Of a DNA stretch of 64,000 nucleotides, positions 1 through 7,505 are shown piece by piece. The DNA lies in assembly GCF_020829645.1 (NCBI RefSeq), contig NZ_JAIVFS010000024.1, forward strand, positions 1-64,000, read 5' to 3'. The position numbers and the translations under genes were made by a program. Under the pieces are notes generated by a model. It did not search any database, was not told the DNA's origin, and saw only the letters and a program-made list of their open reading frames with translations. Numbering within the stretch: the first letter of the stretch is position 1; every line of letters starts with the position of its first letter. The stretch comes from Nostoc mirabile CHAB5784 (GTDB lineage Bacteria > Cyanobacteriota > Cyanobacteriia > Cyanobacteriales > Nostocaceae).

Positions 1-187
1 CTTCTCAATTAATCGTAGCTATCGTCTGTGCCACTCTGCGCGATCGCTGCCGTAAATGCCAGTTGAGCAAATTCTTACATTGCCAGCTTTCTGCGCTTTC
101 CTATCCGTCGAACTCACGTTAAATTAAAAATTTAGTGCTTGCTCTGTACCCTCTTAAATTACGAATTACGTTAGCGACGCGCAAAGT

Positions 188-289
188 GATAGCGCAGCGT
201 TAGCGATAGCGCAGCGTTAGCGATAGCGCAGCGTTAGCGATAGCGCAGCGTTAGCGATAGCGCAGCGTTAGCGATAGCGCAGCGTTAGC
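188..289. repeat. 17-bp tandem repeat, 6 copies
   Basis: Six head-to-tail copies of GATAGCGCAGCGTTAGC, essentially identical, directly followed by a second array with another unit. The rest of 1-635 holds no recognisable gene apart from the second array and a deleted nuclease-gene copy. The near-perfect identity suggests recent slippage or gene-conversion expansion. Confidence 0.95.
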
Positions 290-291
290 GA

Positions 292-363
292 GGAACGAGC
301 GTCGGAACGAGCGTCGGAACGAGCGTCGGAACGAGCGTCGGAACGAGCGTCGGAACGAGCGTC
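292..363. repeat. 12-bp tandem repeat, 6 copies
   Basis: Six perfect copies of GGAACGAGCGTC, starting two bases after the 17-bp array and ending at an ACGAATT-type heptad. A 12-bp unit keeps reading frame, but no gene covers it. Confidence 0.95.
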
Positions 364-506
364 ATTACGAATTAGTAATTATTTGGTCAACAACATAGAG
401 TAAAGGCGACAGCGTAACCCCTTCTCTCAATGAATATTTTAGTTTGATATATGGAAAGTTTCCGCATAATAAATAGTTAATGACGAGCTTCGGCGATCGC
501 ATTAAA

Positions 507-577
507 CATCTGCGGGATAAAATGCTAGGACGTTAACGTGAATCTAAGGTTATTAAGTCAACATTTGGGTGACAAAG
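507..577 (+). pseudogene. Uma2 nuclease gene remnant with internal deletion
   Basis: Bases 507-545 match 1393-1432 (the 5' flank and start of the Uma2 gene at 1433) almost exactly, and 546-577 match 1591-1622 of the same gene with a few substitutions. About 158 bp are missing between the two blocks. This is therefore a second, internally deleted copy of the same gene lying about 0.9 kb upstream. No functional product is expected. Confidence 0.8.
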
Positions 578-644
578 CGCTCAACTTACCACCAAGAAGC
601 GATAATGGATAAGATGCCATTTACGTTTTAAGAGTGTGGTAGCC

Positions 645-875
645 ATGACTGAGTTACTTGAGCATGCGATCGCCCAACTAAAAACTCTACCTGTTGCCGA
701 GCAGGATGCGATCGCTGCTCGTCTCCTTGCCGAGATAGAGGATGAGCGGACATGGAAAGCTCAGTTTGAATCTACAACAGATGCTCAGTGGGATCGTCTA
801 GCTGATATGGTACGGCAGGAAATTGCTGCTGGCGACATCACTCCTTTAGCTGACGTTTTTCCCTCTGAGCAATGA
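645..875 (+). CDS. antitoxin of a type II toxin-antitoxin pair (RelB-like)
   Basis: A small acidic protein of 76 residues beginning MTELLEHAIAQLK with a TLPVAEQDAIAARLLAEI segment, typical of the short cyanobacterial antitoxins encoded directly before RelE/ParE toxins. It would bind and neutralise the toxin encoded next and probably autorepress the operon. The ATG at 645 is preferred to an in-frame GTG at 636, because family members begin near MTELLE. Its stop overlaps the toxin start (ATGA at 872-875), the usual translational coupling. The family is assigned from composition and context; the DNA-binding fold is not obvious from sequence alone. Confidence 0.75.
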   Translation: MTELLEHAIAQLKTLPVAEQDAIAARLLAEIEDERTWKAQFESTTDAQWDRLADMVRQEIAAGDITPLADVFPSEQ

Positions 876-1141
876 AGTCAAGTGTTACGAAGGTATTTCG
901 CAAGAAACTTGATGAACTTCCTGCATCAGTTCAAGAGCAAGCTGCCAAAGCCTATGCTCTTTGGCGTTCAGATCCTTACCACAATAGTCTTCAGTTCAAA
1001 CGAGTTAGCCAGCGCCAACCAATCTATTCGGCTCGTGTTAGTTTAGACTACCGCGTTCTTGGCTTGTTGCAGGATGATCACATTTACTGGTTCTGGATTG
1101 GCGCACATGCAGAGTATGACCAAATAATTACTAATTCGTAA
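872..1141 (+). CDS. RelE/ParE family toxin
   Basis: An 89-residue basic protein containing VFRKKLDELP, then SLQFKRVSQRQPIYSARVSLDYRVL and a C-terminal YWFWIGAHAEYDQII, which fits the RelE/ParE fold (two helices, then a beta sheet ending in a W-G-H-x-x-Y segment). RelE-type members cleave mRNA on the ribosome and ParE-type members attack gyrase; which applies here cannot be told. It overlaps the antitoxin gene by 4 bp. The last codons (ITNS, stop) merge with an ACGAATT heptad array, so the natural C-terminus may have been slightly altered by the repeat. Confidence 0.8.
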   Translation: MKSSVTKVFRKKLDELPASVQEQAAKAYALWRSDPYHNSLQFKRVSQRQPIYSARVSLDYRVLGLLQDDHIYWFWIGAHAEYDQIITNS

Positions 1142-1162
1142 TTCGTAATTCGTAATTCGTAA
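1131..1162. repeat. ATTCGTA heptad array
   Basis: Four tandem copies of the heptad ATTCGTA (ACGAATT on the other strand) running through the end of the toxin gene. The same heptad recurs at about 1252-1280, 1801-1836, 1968-1998, 6178-6207, 8826-8859, 47711-47747 and 63829-63860. Confidence 0.9.
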
Positions 1163-1165
1163 TTT

Positions 1166-1252
1166 ATGGTTTCAAGCCCCTTAATTTATTAATGGAGAAA
1201 CGAAAATGCGTAGCACCATATTTCAAGCCCACGATTAAAATCGGGGGCTTGA
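1166..1252. mobile_element. small palindromic element, IS200/IS605-end-like, copy 1
   Basis: A TTCAAGCCCCTTAATTT segment, about 55 bp of spacer, then a hairpin TTCAAGCCCACGATTAAAATCGGGGGCTTGAA, flanked on both sides by ATTCGTA heptads. The layout matches the segment at 1879-1964. It resembles non-coding elements derived from IS200/IS605 ends, but this is inferred from layout only. Confidence 0.45.
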
Positions 1253-1432
1253 ATTACGAATTACGAATTATCAATTACGAATTGCAGCTACGCTGCTTGA
1301 CGAGTTGCTTCAGAGGTTGTAGCGCCAGCAGCCTAACTATTAGCTTCTCCAGGCGCGACGCCGAATAGCCCGTCGTAGACATCGCCAGAAAGCATCTGCG
1401 GGATAAAATGTTAGGACGTTAACGTGAATCTT

Positions 1433-1804
1433 ATGCTCACCAATATTCGCCTAATTAGTGTTCGAGAATATCACAAAATGGCGGAAACGGGGATTTTTCA
1501 TCCTGAAGAACGCTTAGAATTAATCGCGGGACAAATCATCAGAATGTCAGCAAAAGGAACTGCTCACGAATCAGCAATTACCCGCACAGAAAGGTTATTA
1601 CGTCAACGTTTGGGGGACAAAGTTTTATTAAGAATCCAGTCACCAGTGCAACTTGACGATTACTCGGAACCAGAACCAGATATTTCAGTAGTAAAGCTGA
1701 ATCCATTAGATTATGACGATCACCATCCCGATGCTTCCGAAGTGTTTTTACTGATTGAAATAGCTGATTCCAGTCTCAAATATGATCGAGAATTGACCGA
1801 ATAA
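1433..1804 (+). pseudogene. Uma2 family nuclease, 3'-truncated by heptad repeat
   Basis: The product starts MLTNIRLISVREYHKMAETG and carries the Uma2 hallmarks FHPEERLELIAGQI, EPEPDISVV and VFLLIEIADSSLKYDRE. Uma2 proteins are PD-(D/E)XK-fold putative endonucleases, abundant in cyanobacteria and usually about 185-200 residues. This one stops at about 124, exactly where an ATTCGTA heptad array begins; the normal C-terminal third (EYWIV strand and following) is missing. A GTG at 1424 is an alternative start. The catalytic Asp and the Glu before the final lysine region are partly retained, but the enzyme is probably inactive. A deleted copy of its 5' part lies at 507-577. Confidence 0.8.
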
Positions 1805-1878
1805 TTCGTAATTCGTAATTCGTAATTCGTAATTAAAAACTTAGAAATTAGGAATTAATTATTAATTAATTCATTAAG

Positions 1879-1964
1879 GGTGCAAGCCCCTAATTTTAAT
1901 TATGAAAAAGAAAAAAAGGGCAAAGCCAACTTTATTCAAGCCCCCGGATTTATCCGTGGGGTAA
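1879..1964. mobile_element. small palindromic element, IS200/IS605-end-like, copy 2
   Basis: A CAAGCCCCTAATTTTAAT segment, spacer, then a hairpin built from CCCCCGGAT and ATCCGTGGGG. Heptad arrays flank it (1801-1836 and 1968-1998). It shares its architecture with 1166-1252. Interpreted as an IS200/IS605-derived non-autonomous element. Confidence 0.45.
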
Positions 1965-2010
1965 TAATTACGAATTACGAATTACGAATTACGAATTGGA
2001 GCGAAGCGAC

Positions 2011-2051
2011 TTGACACTCCCCGGCGTGAACGCACTCGGGGATTCTTCTAT
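2011..2051 (-). ncRNA. IS200/IS605 right-end hairpin / putative omega-RNA 3' end
   Basis: Directly downstream of the TnpB stop is a nested stem-loop: CCCC (2019-2022) pairs with GGGG (2038-2041) and GCGT (2024-2027) with ACGC (2030-2033), inside a context reading TTGACACTCCCC on the plus strand. Such right-end hairpins adjoin tnpB in IS200/IS605 elements, and the transcript of this region overlapping the 3' end of tnpB is the guide (omega) RNA in characterised systems. The flank at about 2000-2010 would be the guide boundary if the element were intact, which is doubtful. Confidence 0.5.
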
Positions 2052-2648
2052 CTACGAAACGGCTTGCTCTGACAGGATTGCTCCAATTAGAGTAGAGGTC
2101 GATTCTCCAGAAGCGTTGCTTGCATCTAGTGCAAAGGTTCCAGTATGCCCTACCGTACCCAATCCACAATTTAGGATGTTAATACTGGCGTTGTGATCTC
2201 TATCTAGTTTGCATCCACACTGACAAACGTGTGTGCAAGTAGACAGGGATTTTTTCACAATTGCGCCGCAGTTAGAACACTCCTGCGAGGTATAACGCGG
2301 ATTTACAGTAATTCCCAAGCCCACGGTTTGCAAGTAAAGGCGTTCATAGCGCGTACTTTTGCGAACTCCTGCAAGCCAGCCCCAAAGCAAAGGCGCAAGA
2401 CCTGATTTACCCCGCCGGGACTTTACAAGTGCAACTTCTGGGAACTGCCACGCCAAATCCTGCCGCGCACGATTCATGATCGGGGACTGCACGCGGTTTA
2501 GATGAGCAAGTCTCAAAACCAGTTCCCGAATTCTGACAATGACGCGATCGCGAATTTGGACAAATCGACGCGGGTCTTGGTGGTAATCAAAGTAGTAACA
2601 GGCGAGTGCTAAGGCATCGGCATCATCATCTTTATCAGGCAGTGCCAA
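2052..2648 (-). pseudogene. TnpB C-terminal zinc-ribbon/RuvC-III fused to a foreign frame
   Basis: Residues about 114-160 are plainly TnpB: VNPRYTSQECSNCG, a CQCG knuckle and LDRDHNASINIL, i.e. the zinc ribbon and the last RuvC aspartate. The first about 113 residues do not follow the TnpB order. They include DKDDDADALALA, RRFVQIRDRV and NRVQSPIMNRARQDL, which looks like an internal piece of another RuvC-fold (IS110/DEDD-like) or cyanobacterial hypothetical protein. The start is a TTG at 2648, and the frame stays open upstream to about 2714, so the 5' end is missing. I read it as an IS605 remnant inserted into another gene, leaving a chimeric frame. No active nuclease is expected because TnpB RuvC-I and II are absent. 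Confidence 0.6.
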
Positions 2649-2668
2649 GTGATTGGCTCGATAATTCC

Positions 2669-3104
2669 TCAGTTCTTTGTGACCAAATATCCAACTAATG
2701 AGTATGTGTTTTCTGGGTCAACAATGTTAAGAGCATCAACCATCGCATGTCCCATCAACACATCAAAAACTGAGTAGCCACCATTAGCTATTGCACGCTC
2801 AATTTTCACCATCTTGAAAGTTTGCTCCAGTTCCGGTGTTCTCAACCGTGGATCAATATCCTCAATGGAGTTGATCGGTGGTGGTTCTTGGTTGCCGTCG
2901 ATCCAGCGCTCATACTGACTATTGCAAAATTCAGCAAAAGCAATCGCCCCGTCGCACAATTGCGCCGAAATGTCAGAAATTAAAAACAGCTAAGGAGTGC
3001 TGGGTCATCAATTCAAATGTACTACCGTACTCCTCTTGGAGGGATTCCACTAAGGAACCGTCGTTTATGGTGTAGCTGGTAAAAAACCCTATTGGCTTTG
3101 ACAT
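2669..3104 (-). pseudogene. conserved hypothetical gene broken by a one-base frameshift
   Basis: An ATG at 3104, preceded by a good AAGGA ribosome site, opens a frame MSKPIGFFTSYTINDG that ends after 43 codons at a TGA. If one base is removed from the A5 run at 2982-2986 the frame continues as AVLISDISAQLCDGAIAFAEF through to the stop at 2669, giving one protein of about 144 residues. The two parts fit a single cyanobacterial protein of unknown function with no recognised motif. Either the gene is inactivated, the run slips during expression, or the base call is wrong. The downstream end abuts the TnpB chimera. Confidence 0.65.
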
Positions 3105-3175
3105 TGGTACAATTTCCTTATTAAATACGACGCATTTGGCGATCGCTCACGCATGACGGTAGGCGATCGCATGAA

Positions 3176-3421
3176 TCAATTCGCATGAATCAATACGCAC
3201 GCTTTCAGGTAATGCTCAAATTCCATTTGTGTTTGTTCTTCGCTCTTAAGCAAGCAAAATAATTCTTGTAAGTCGCTAGTCTGTGCCCAGAGATACTTAT
3301 CCCTATTGGGTTCGTCATGAAAGTGTCTAATAATTTCATACTTCCAATCACTTTCGACCAACGTTACAGAATTAAGCTTTTGCGATAGGTCTTTGATTTG
3401 CTCAATAGTTATGTTTTCCAT
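3176..3421 (-). CDS. hypothetical protein (81 aa)
   Basis: MENITIEQIKDLSQKLNSV opens an 81-residue protein, mostly helical with many charged residues, no membrane segment and no motif I recognise. The ATG at 3421 is the first start in the frame, with no strong ribosome site. It lies between two other small genes on the same strand in the mobile region, so it may be plasmid- or element-derived. Confidence 0.5.
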   Translation of the reverse strand: MENITIEQIKDLSQKLNSVTLVESDWKYEIIRHFHDEPNRDKYLWAQTSDLQELFCLLKSEEQTQMEFEHYLKACVLIHAN

Positions 3422-3506
3422 ATCGAAGATCAGGTTACTTGTTGTTTTCAGCTTTCAAGTCAGCGATCGCCTACCGAGAATAGGGGGCGATCGCCTTTTT
3501 AATTAT

Positions 3507-3716
3507 TTAGATTTCCTCCTCCTCATCTGGGTCATCGTATTCCTTCTCACGAATGACGATGGTCACGCCGTCGTCAAGAGACTTGAAATCAACGATGGCT
3601 TCGCCAACGCTAAAAGCGAACGCAAATTCCTCATCGTCAATGTCTTTGATAGTTACCTCTGTTGTACCGGGGTAGTGTTTCAGGTTTGCAATCAGTTCTA
3701 GAACTGTGGAAGTCAT
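3507..3716 (-). CDS. small acidic hypothetical protein (69 aa)
   Basis: A 69-residue protein beginning MTSTVLELIANLKHYPGTTEV and ending in a run of Asp/Glu (DDPDEEEEI). Alternating hydrophobic and charged residues in the middle suggest a small beta-rich domain. No family is recognised. It is on the same strand as its neighbour at 3421, separated by 85 bp that include an inverted pair of GCGATCGCCT/AGGCGATCGC motifs. Confidence 0.5.
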   Translation of the reverse strand: MTSTVLELIANLKHYPGTTEVTIKDIDDEEFAFAFSVGEAIVDFKSLDDGVTIVIREKEYDDPDEEEEI

Positions 3717-3992
3717 GTTGTTTCCGTAGGTTTGTGTGCAGACATCAAAATATCACCGCGCAGTAAACTCGTTACCGCGATCGCTTCACAGGTGATGGAG
3801 AGGGTGTTTCCGCGCTCTTGTGGCGCGGGTGCTTGCTCCGGTGATGCCACGCAAAGGGTTAGGCGTGGGGGAGCGATGTTGTGTTGCAAAATAAGTTATA
3901 TGCGCGTATAACCAAATATAAGCTAATACAACGCGCGTTAAAAGTCAACATTCTATGCGTATACAATAAGAGGTAGTGCATGGGTATAACTA

Positions 3993-4184
3993 ATGCGGAA
4001 GCCGATCCACGGACAAAGGAAGAAAAGCTTGAATTTGACAATATCTCCAGAAGCTCATCAGCTACTAGAGGAGAAATCACTTTTACTGGGACTGAGCAAA
4101 AGCGAGTTCATAGAGAGGGTAGCTCGCGATCAAGCATCTTCAATCCAGGACAAAGAGTTACTGGGAAAATGCTCGATCATCTGA
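3993..4184 (+). pseudogene. ribbon-helix-helix protein, N-terminal part of a frameshifted gene
   Basis: Residues about 11-48 (KKSLNLTISPEAHQLLEEK, then GLSKSEFIERVAR) fit a CopG/Arc-type ribbon-helix-helix DNA-binding domain: a strand, then two helices with the GxSxSEFIE turn. Such proteins are common as plasmid copy-number or antitoxin regulators. The frame ends at 4184 after CSII, but the adjacent frame from 4169 supplies a natural coiled-coil continuation. Adding one A to the A4 run at 4166-4169 would join them into a protein of about 105 residues. Confidence 0.6.
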
Positions 4185-4309
4185 TCAGCGAATATGAAGA
4201 TCAGGCGACTGCTAAAAAAAATGAGATAGCTGCAATTGAAGTCAAGATCAAAGACCTCCAGTTGCTCAAAGAGGAACTGAAAGAACAGTCGGAAGAAGAA
4301 CCTGAATAA
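4169..4309 (+). CDS. coiled-coil C-terminal part of the RHH gene, or separate overlapping ORF
   Basis: A 46-residue segment MLDHLISEYEDQATAKKNEI with heptad-like leucines and an acidic tail (EQSEEEPE). It overlaps the RHH frame by 16 bp. It may be translated from its own ATG (4169) by coupling, by slippage on the AAAA run, or not at all. RHH proteins with C-terminal coiled coils occur in cyanobacteria, so a single ancestral gene is the simplest reading. A rho-independent terminator follows directly. Confidence 0.5.
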   Translation: MLDHLISEYEDQATAKKNEIAAIEVKIKDLQLLKEELKEQSEEEPE

Positions 4310-4346
4310 AACCGTCCTGCCTGCTGTGGTAAGGGCGGTTTTGTTT
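4306..4346 (+). terminator. rho-independent terminator
   Basis: AAAACCGTCC (4308-4317) can pair with GGGCGGTTTT (4335-4344), with one G-T wobble, followed by GTTTT. It sits immediately after the RHH/coiled-coil gene. Confidence 0.75.
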
Positions 4347-4586
4347 TAGCGATCGCGCAGCGCTGGAGAATTGCGATCGCAGTTGTCTTTGTTAATCACA
4401 TACTGGCTCCACCTTATCCCCCGCGAGTATTGTTCGTCACAGATTTGGGTAAACCCGGTCTACTTCATCCCACGCTTGAGAAGCGAGATTCTCCAATGCC
4501 ATAGCCAAATACACTCTCCTGGTCATACTCCCCATGCTGCAAGCGGTCGAAGAAAATTTCGATTTGGAGTTGGAGCAGGTTGGGGT

Positions 4587-4958
4587 TCATAGAGTTGCGA
4601 TCGCCTGTTTAACGTCGTCGTCCGTTACCTCGATGTAACGCGAAAGCACCTTCAAATCGGTGTGACCAGTGGCTTTTTTGATTGTTGCAAGGCTTACCCC
4701 GCGCTTTGCCAACTTTGTGATAAAGCTCCTCCGGGTGGAATGAGTCGATATGCCTTTACCAGAAAGTCCTGCTCTCTCTACAGCTGTGCGTAGAATTTGG
4801 TCAGCCCCCCTTAACCCCATAGGCTCATCTCCATCTCTGGACGGAAATAACCAATCGCAAAATTGATGAACAAAATAGACGCTTGCGCGAGTTAGAGCAG
4901 AAACAGAATAAGTGTTGTCATGACAATAATAACAACAAGCCAACAGATTTATCTGCAA
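4587..4958 (-). pseudogene. tyrosine recombinase, C-terminal catalytic fragment
   Basis: The segment from about WLFPSRDGDEPM to the end carries STHSTRRSFITKLAKRG, ATGHTDL and VLSRYIEV, i.e. the H-x-x-R, later His and the nucleophilic Tyr of tyrosine recombinases/phage integrases. The N-terminal core-binding domain and the first catalytic Arg are missing. Upstream of about 4860 the sequence instead reads well on the opposite strand as the coiled-coil gene at 4883. The junction at about 4850-4865 is thus a recombination breakpoint. Probably the relic of an integrated element's integrase. Confidence 0.75.
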
Positions 4959-5131
4959 TTATAAAGAGGTTAGATAAAGCCGAGAAAGACATACTTGAAC
5001 TGGGCGGAATTGTTAAAACCGTTATTGATGATCTAAAAGATTTGTTAGACGCCGCTACTGAACATAACGAAACTGCTAACGGCGCACAAGGGATATTTTC
5101 AGCAATTATTGACTATTTTGTAAACGAGTAG
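4883..5131 (+). CDS. coiled-coil hypothetical protein, start uncertain
   Basis: The product contains RELEQKQNKCCHDNNNN, then LSAIIKRLDKAEKDILEL and a helical tail, so it is largely coiled coil with an Asn-rich linker. The only start in frame is TTG at 4883, yet the frame stays open and protein-like further upstream (about 4845, reading TEITNRKIDEQNRRLREL), which means the gene may be 5'-truncated at the integrase junction. It ends 2 bp before the next gene and probably formed an operon with it. Function unknown. Confidence 0.5.
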   Translation: MRELEQKQNKCCHDNNNNKPTDLSAIIKRLDKAEKDILELGGIVKTVIDDLKDLLDAATEHNETANGAQGIFSAIIDYFVNE

Positions 5132-5133
5132 TT

Positions 5134-6177
5134 ATGACAGTTTCTCAACAGATATCACCTAGTGCTTTAAGGGCATACAAATTATCTAAATATGCCAATG
5201 GGCAACCTGGGAAGATGCTCTTAGAAGCAAAGAGAGCCAAGCGCATAACATCTCAGTTCATGACTAAAAGCGGAGCTAAAGAAGCTGCCAAGCGGATGAA
5301 GTCCCTCAAAAAAACCGCCGCCAATGCAAAGAAGGTTGCTGATGCTACTAAGAAAATCGTAGACACCGGGAAAAAAGTACAAGATGCAATTCTCAAAAAC
5401 ATTCCTGGTGCAAATGACGTTGCTAAAAGCGGTAAAGCTGGTAGCTTGTTAGGCGGATTACTTGTGATTGGTGGTATCGCTGCATTAATCGCTATCAAAG
5501 CAAAATTTGATGAATTTTTACAAGATAGATCCAACGATTATCTTGATGGATTAAATAACGATATTACAAAAACCAATCAGTTGACAACTCAAGTAGGGCT
5601 GAAGGTAAAAGAGCTTGAAAAAAAGATTAACAATTTCAATAAAGAACTTGATACAAATGCTAAAGACTATGCGCGTTTAAATAAGCAACAAGAAACTTTT
5701 GGCAAGGACGTAGTAGAAGCCAAAAAGAAAAGCAATGATGCACTCTACGAAACGCGGGAAGGCAGAAAGATTATTGAGGGGAAGGTGGCAGATGCCAAGA
5801 AACAAGCAAATGATGCACTGTACGAAGCGCGGGCTAACAAGCAAAATTTAGAAGGTCAAATCACCGGGATAAGAACTTCATTTGAAACAAAAATCCAACA
5901 GATAAATGCACAGGTAGCAAAGTTTAATAACAGTATTTCAGACAGTTTTCAAAAGTCTGTAAACGCTGCAATTTCCAGTGCTAACACTACCATCTCAAAG
6001 CTACAAGCTGACCTTGCTGCAACAAAAGCGCAAGTCAACGCTATACGACCTCCTCAGCCTGTTGATACGAGTAGTGTTACCGCCAATGCTGTAGCGGCTG
6101 CTAGGGCAATTTTCACGCCTCTACAATCCCAAGTGGTTCAGTTGGCTGGCACAATTAATCCCAGCGCGTGCAGCTAA
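5134..6177 (+). CDS. membrane-anchored coiled-coil protein of mobile-element type
   Basis: 347 residues. A basic N-terminal 100 residues rich in Lys/Ala (KRMKSLKKTAANAKKVADA) precede one transmembrane helix at about 108-128 (SLLGGLLVIGGIAALIAIKA), then about 180 residues of coiled coil. This contains a duplicated unit of about 32 residues (KKKSNDALYETREGRK and KKQANDALYEARANKQ). The C-terminus ends NPSACS at a TAA that is the first codon of an ACGAATT heptad array, so it may be shortened. The architecture recalls phage tail-tape or conjugative-element proteins, but no family is recognised. It follows the coiled-coil gene at 2 bp. Confidence 0.65.
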   Translation: MTVSQQISPSALRAYKLSKYANGQPGKMLLEAKRAKRITSQFMTKSGAKEAAKRMKSLKKTAANAKKVADATKKIVDTGKKVQDAILKNIPGANDVAKSGKAGSLLGGLLVIGGIAALIAIKAKFDEFLQDRSNDYLDGLNNDITKTNQLTTQVGLKVKELEKKINNFNKELDTNAKDYARLNKQQETFGKDVVEAKKKSNDALYETREGRKIIEGKVADAKKQANDALYEARANKQNLEGQITGIRTSFETKIQQINAQVAKFNNSISDSFQKSVNAAISSANTTISKLQADLAATKAQVNAIRPPQPVDTSSVTANAVAAARAIFTPLQSQVVQLAGTINPSACS

Positions 6178-6650
6178 TTACGAATTACGAATTACGAATT
6201 ACGAATTATTTAATTGGGTAAACATAGGCGTTTTTATACCATGAAAAAACGCCCCAGGTTTGCTCTGGAGCGGCTTTGCAGGATTTGTTGTGACTCAGCA
6301 GTATATTAAAAAGTGATGCAGAGCTTTATCTATAGGAAGTTCAGTACGCCTTTTTGTTGAATCGCGGTTCTGCCCTATCCGCTTAATTTGCATTTTGGTC
6401 ATTTTTTCCTGAATGAATGTCCTGTTTTACCTTTCTACTCGCTGTAGATGTGATTAGAAACGCAAGGATTATTGGGGAGAATTCTTTGAGCATGGAAAAC
6501 GACGGTCGCGGCAGTGGCAGGTAGTATTATGGCTTTTGTATTAGTTATAGACAGCTTAGGCGCAGCCCACCGTAGGCATCGCTATCGCCTGGTGAAAGCC
6601 CCATATTAAGCTGGTATTATGTTGAATGGGGCAAGAGTGATTAAAAAGGG
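6178..6650. other. intergenic: heptad array, weak hairpin, dispersed repeat
   Basis: Holds the ACGAATT array (6178-6207), a weak hairpin GCCCCAG/CTGGAGC at about 6251-6271 that may end the upstream transcript, and at 6551-6591 a dispersed repeat TAGGCGCAGCCCACCGTAGG of the type found elsewhere in Nostoc. No gene seen. Confidence 0.6.
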
Positions 6651-7379
6651 TTAATGTCTTTTACCTGCTCCCAGATATAGCTCACCCACTTTCGGATCAT
6701 TCAACAATTCTTCACCAGGGCCTGAGATAGCATCGCGTCCTGACTCGAGTACATAGCCGCGATTAGCCATCTCTAAAGCCTTACGGGCATTTTGTTCCAC
6801 TAATACGATCGCAGTACCCGCCTGATTAATTTGTTTAATCTGCTCAAACACTTGTGTCACCAAAATTGGGGACAAAGCAGCAGATGGTTCATCCAAAATC
6901 AGCAAACTAGGTTCCAACATCAAAGCTTTCCCCATCGCTAGCATCTGGCGTTCTCCTCCAGAGAGAGTACCAGCGCGTTGACGACGGCGATCGCTTAGTC
7001 TAGGGAACATAGTAAATATTTTATCTTTAATTGGTTTTAGGGGAACGTTAAGCACAAAAGCACCCATCTCCAAGTTCTCTTCAACACTCAGGGAGGGGAA
7101 AACATTGGCGATTTGCGGTACGTAGCACATTCCTCGTTGGACTATTTCATTGGACTTTAGCCCCACTATATTTTCACCTTTGAAAGTAATTGCGCCTGTG
7201 TGGGGAATCAAAAGCCCAAAAATTGCTTTTGCTAAAGTAGATTTACCCGCACCATTGGGGCCAATCACAGTTACCAATTCCCCTGGTGCAACCCGGAAAT
7301 TCACACCTTGCAGGATATCTACATCTTTGATGTATCCAGCGTGGACATTTTGGACATTTAGTAAATAGTCATTTGTCAT
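6651..7379 (-). CDS. livF: branched-chain/neutral amino acid ABC transporter ATPase, LivF/NatE type
   Basis: 242 residues with Walker A GPNGAGKST (about 40-48), the Q-loop, signature LSGGERQMLAMG, Walker B LLILDEPSAALSP and switch His replaced in the usual LivF manner (VLVEQNARKAL). Length and the C-terminal GELYLGAGKRH match LivF-type subunits. In Anabaena this subunit is NatE of the N-I neutral amino acid transporter, whose genes are scattered, which fits its isolation here. The start codon ATGACAAATGAC lies inside a GTCATTTGTCATT heptad array, so the exact start is ambiguous. Confidence 0.88.
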   Translation of the reverse strand: MTNDYLLNVQNVHAGYIKDVDILQGVNFRVAPGELVTVIGPNGAGKSTLAKAIFGLLIPHTGAITFKGENIVGLKSNEIVQRGMCYVPQIANVFPSLSVEENLEMGAFVLNVPLKPIKDKIFTMFPRLSDRRRQRAGTLSGGERQMLAMGKALMLEPSLLILDEPSAALSPILVTQVFEQIKQINQAGTAIVLVEQNARKALEMANRGYVLESGRDAISGPGEELLNDPKVGELYLGAGKRH

Positions 7380-7470
7380 TTGTCATTTGTCATTTGTCAT
7401 TGGTCATTTGTCATTTGTCATTGGTCATTGGTCATTTGTCATTTGTCATTGGTCAACAGTCAAGTCAAAC
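7371..7470. repeat. STRR heptad array (GTCATTT/GTCATTG)
   Basis: About ten tandem heptads GTCATTT or GTCATTG, followed by ACTATTG-type heptads, between the LivF gene and the ferredoxin gene. The distal end supplies the livF start codon. Confidence 0.9.
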
Positions 7471-7505
7471 ATAACTATTGACTATTGACTGTTGACTATG
7501 GACTA

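Noticed and set aside
2052..2648. Cas12k or another CRISPR type V effector
   Set aside because: The zinc ribbon and RDHNAS are standard TnpB features, the protein is far too short, and there is no repeat array or Tn7-like gene set.
4371..4592. Plus-strand frame of 73 codons before the integrase fragment
   Set aside because: Composition is not protein-like and there is no ribosome site.
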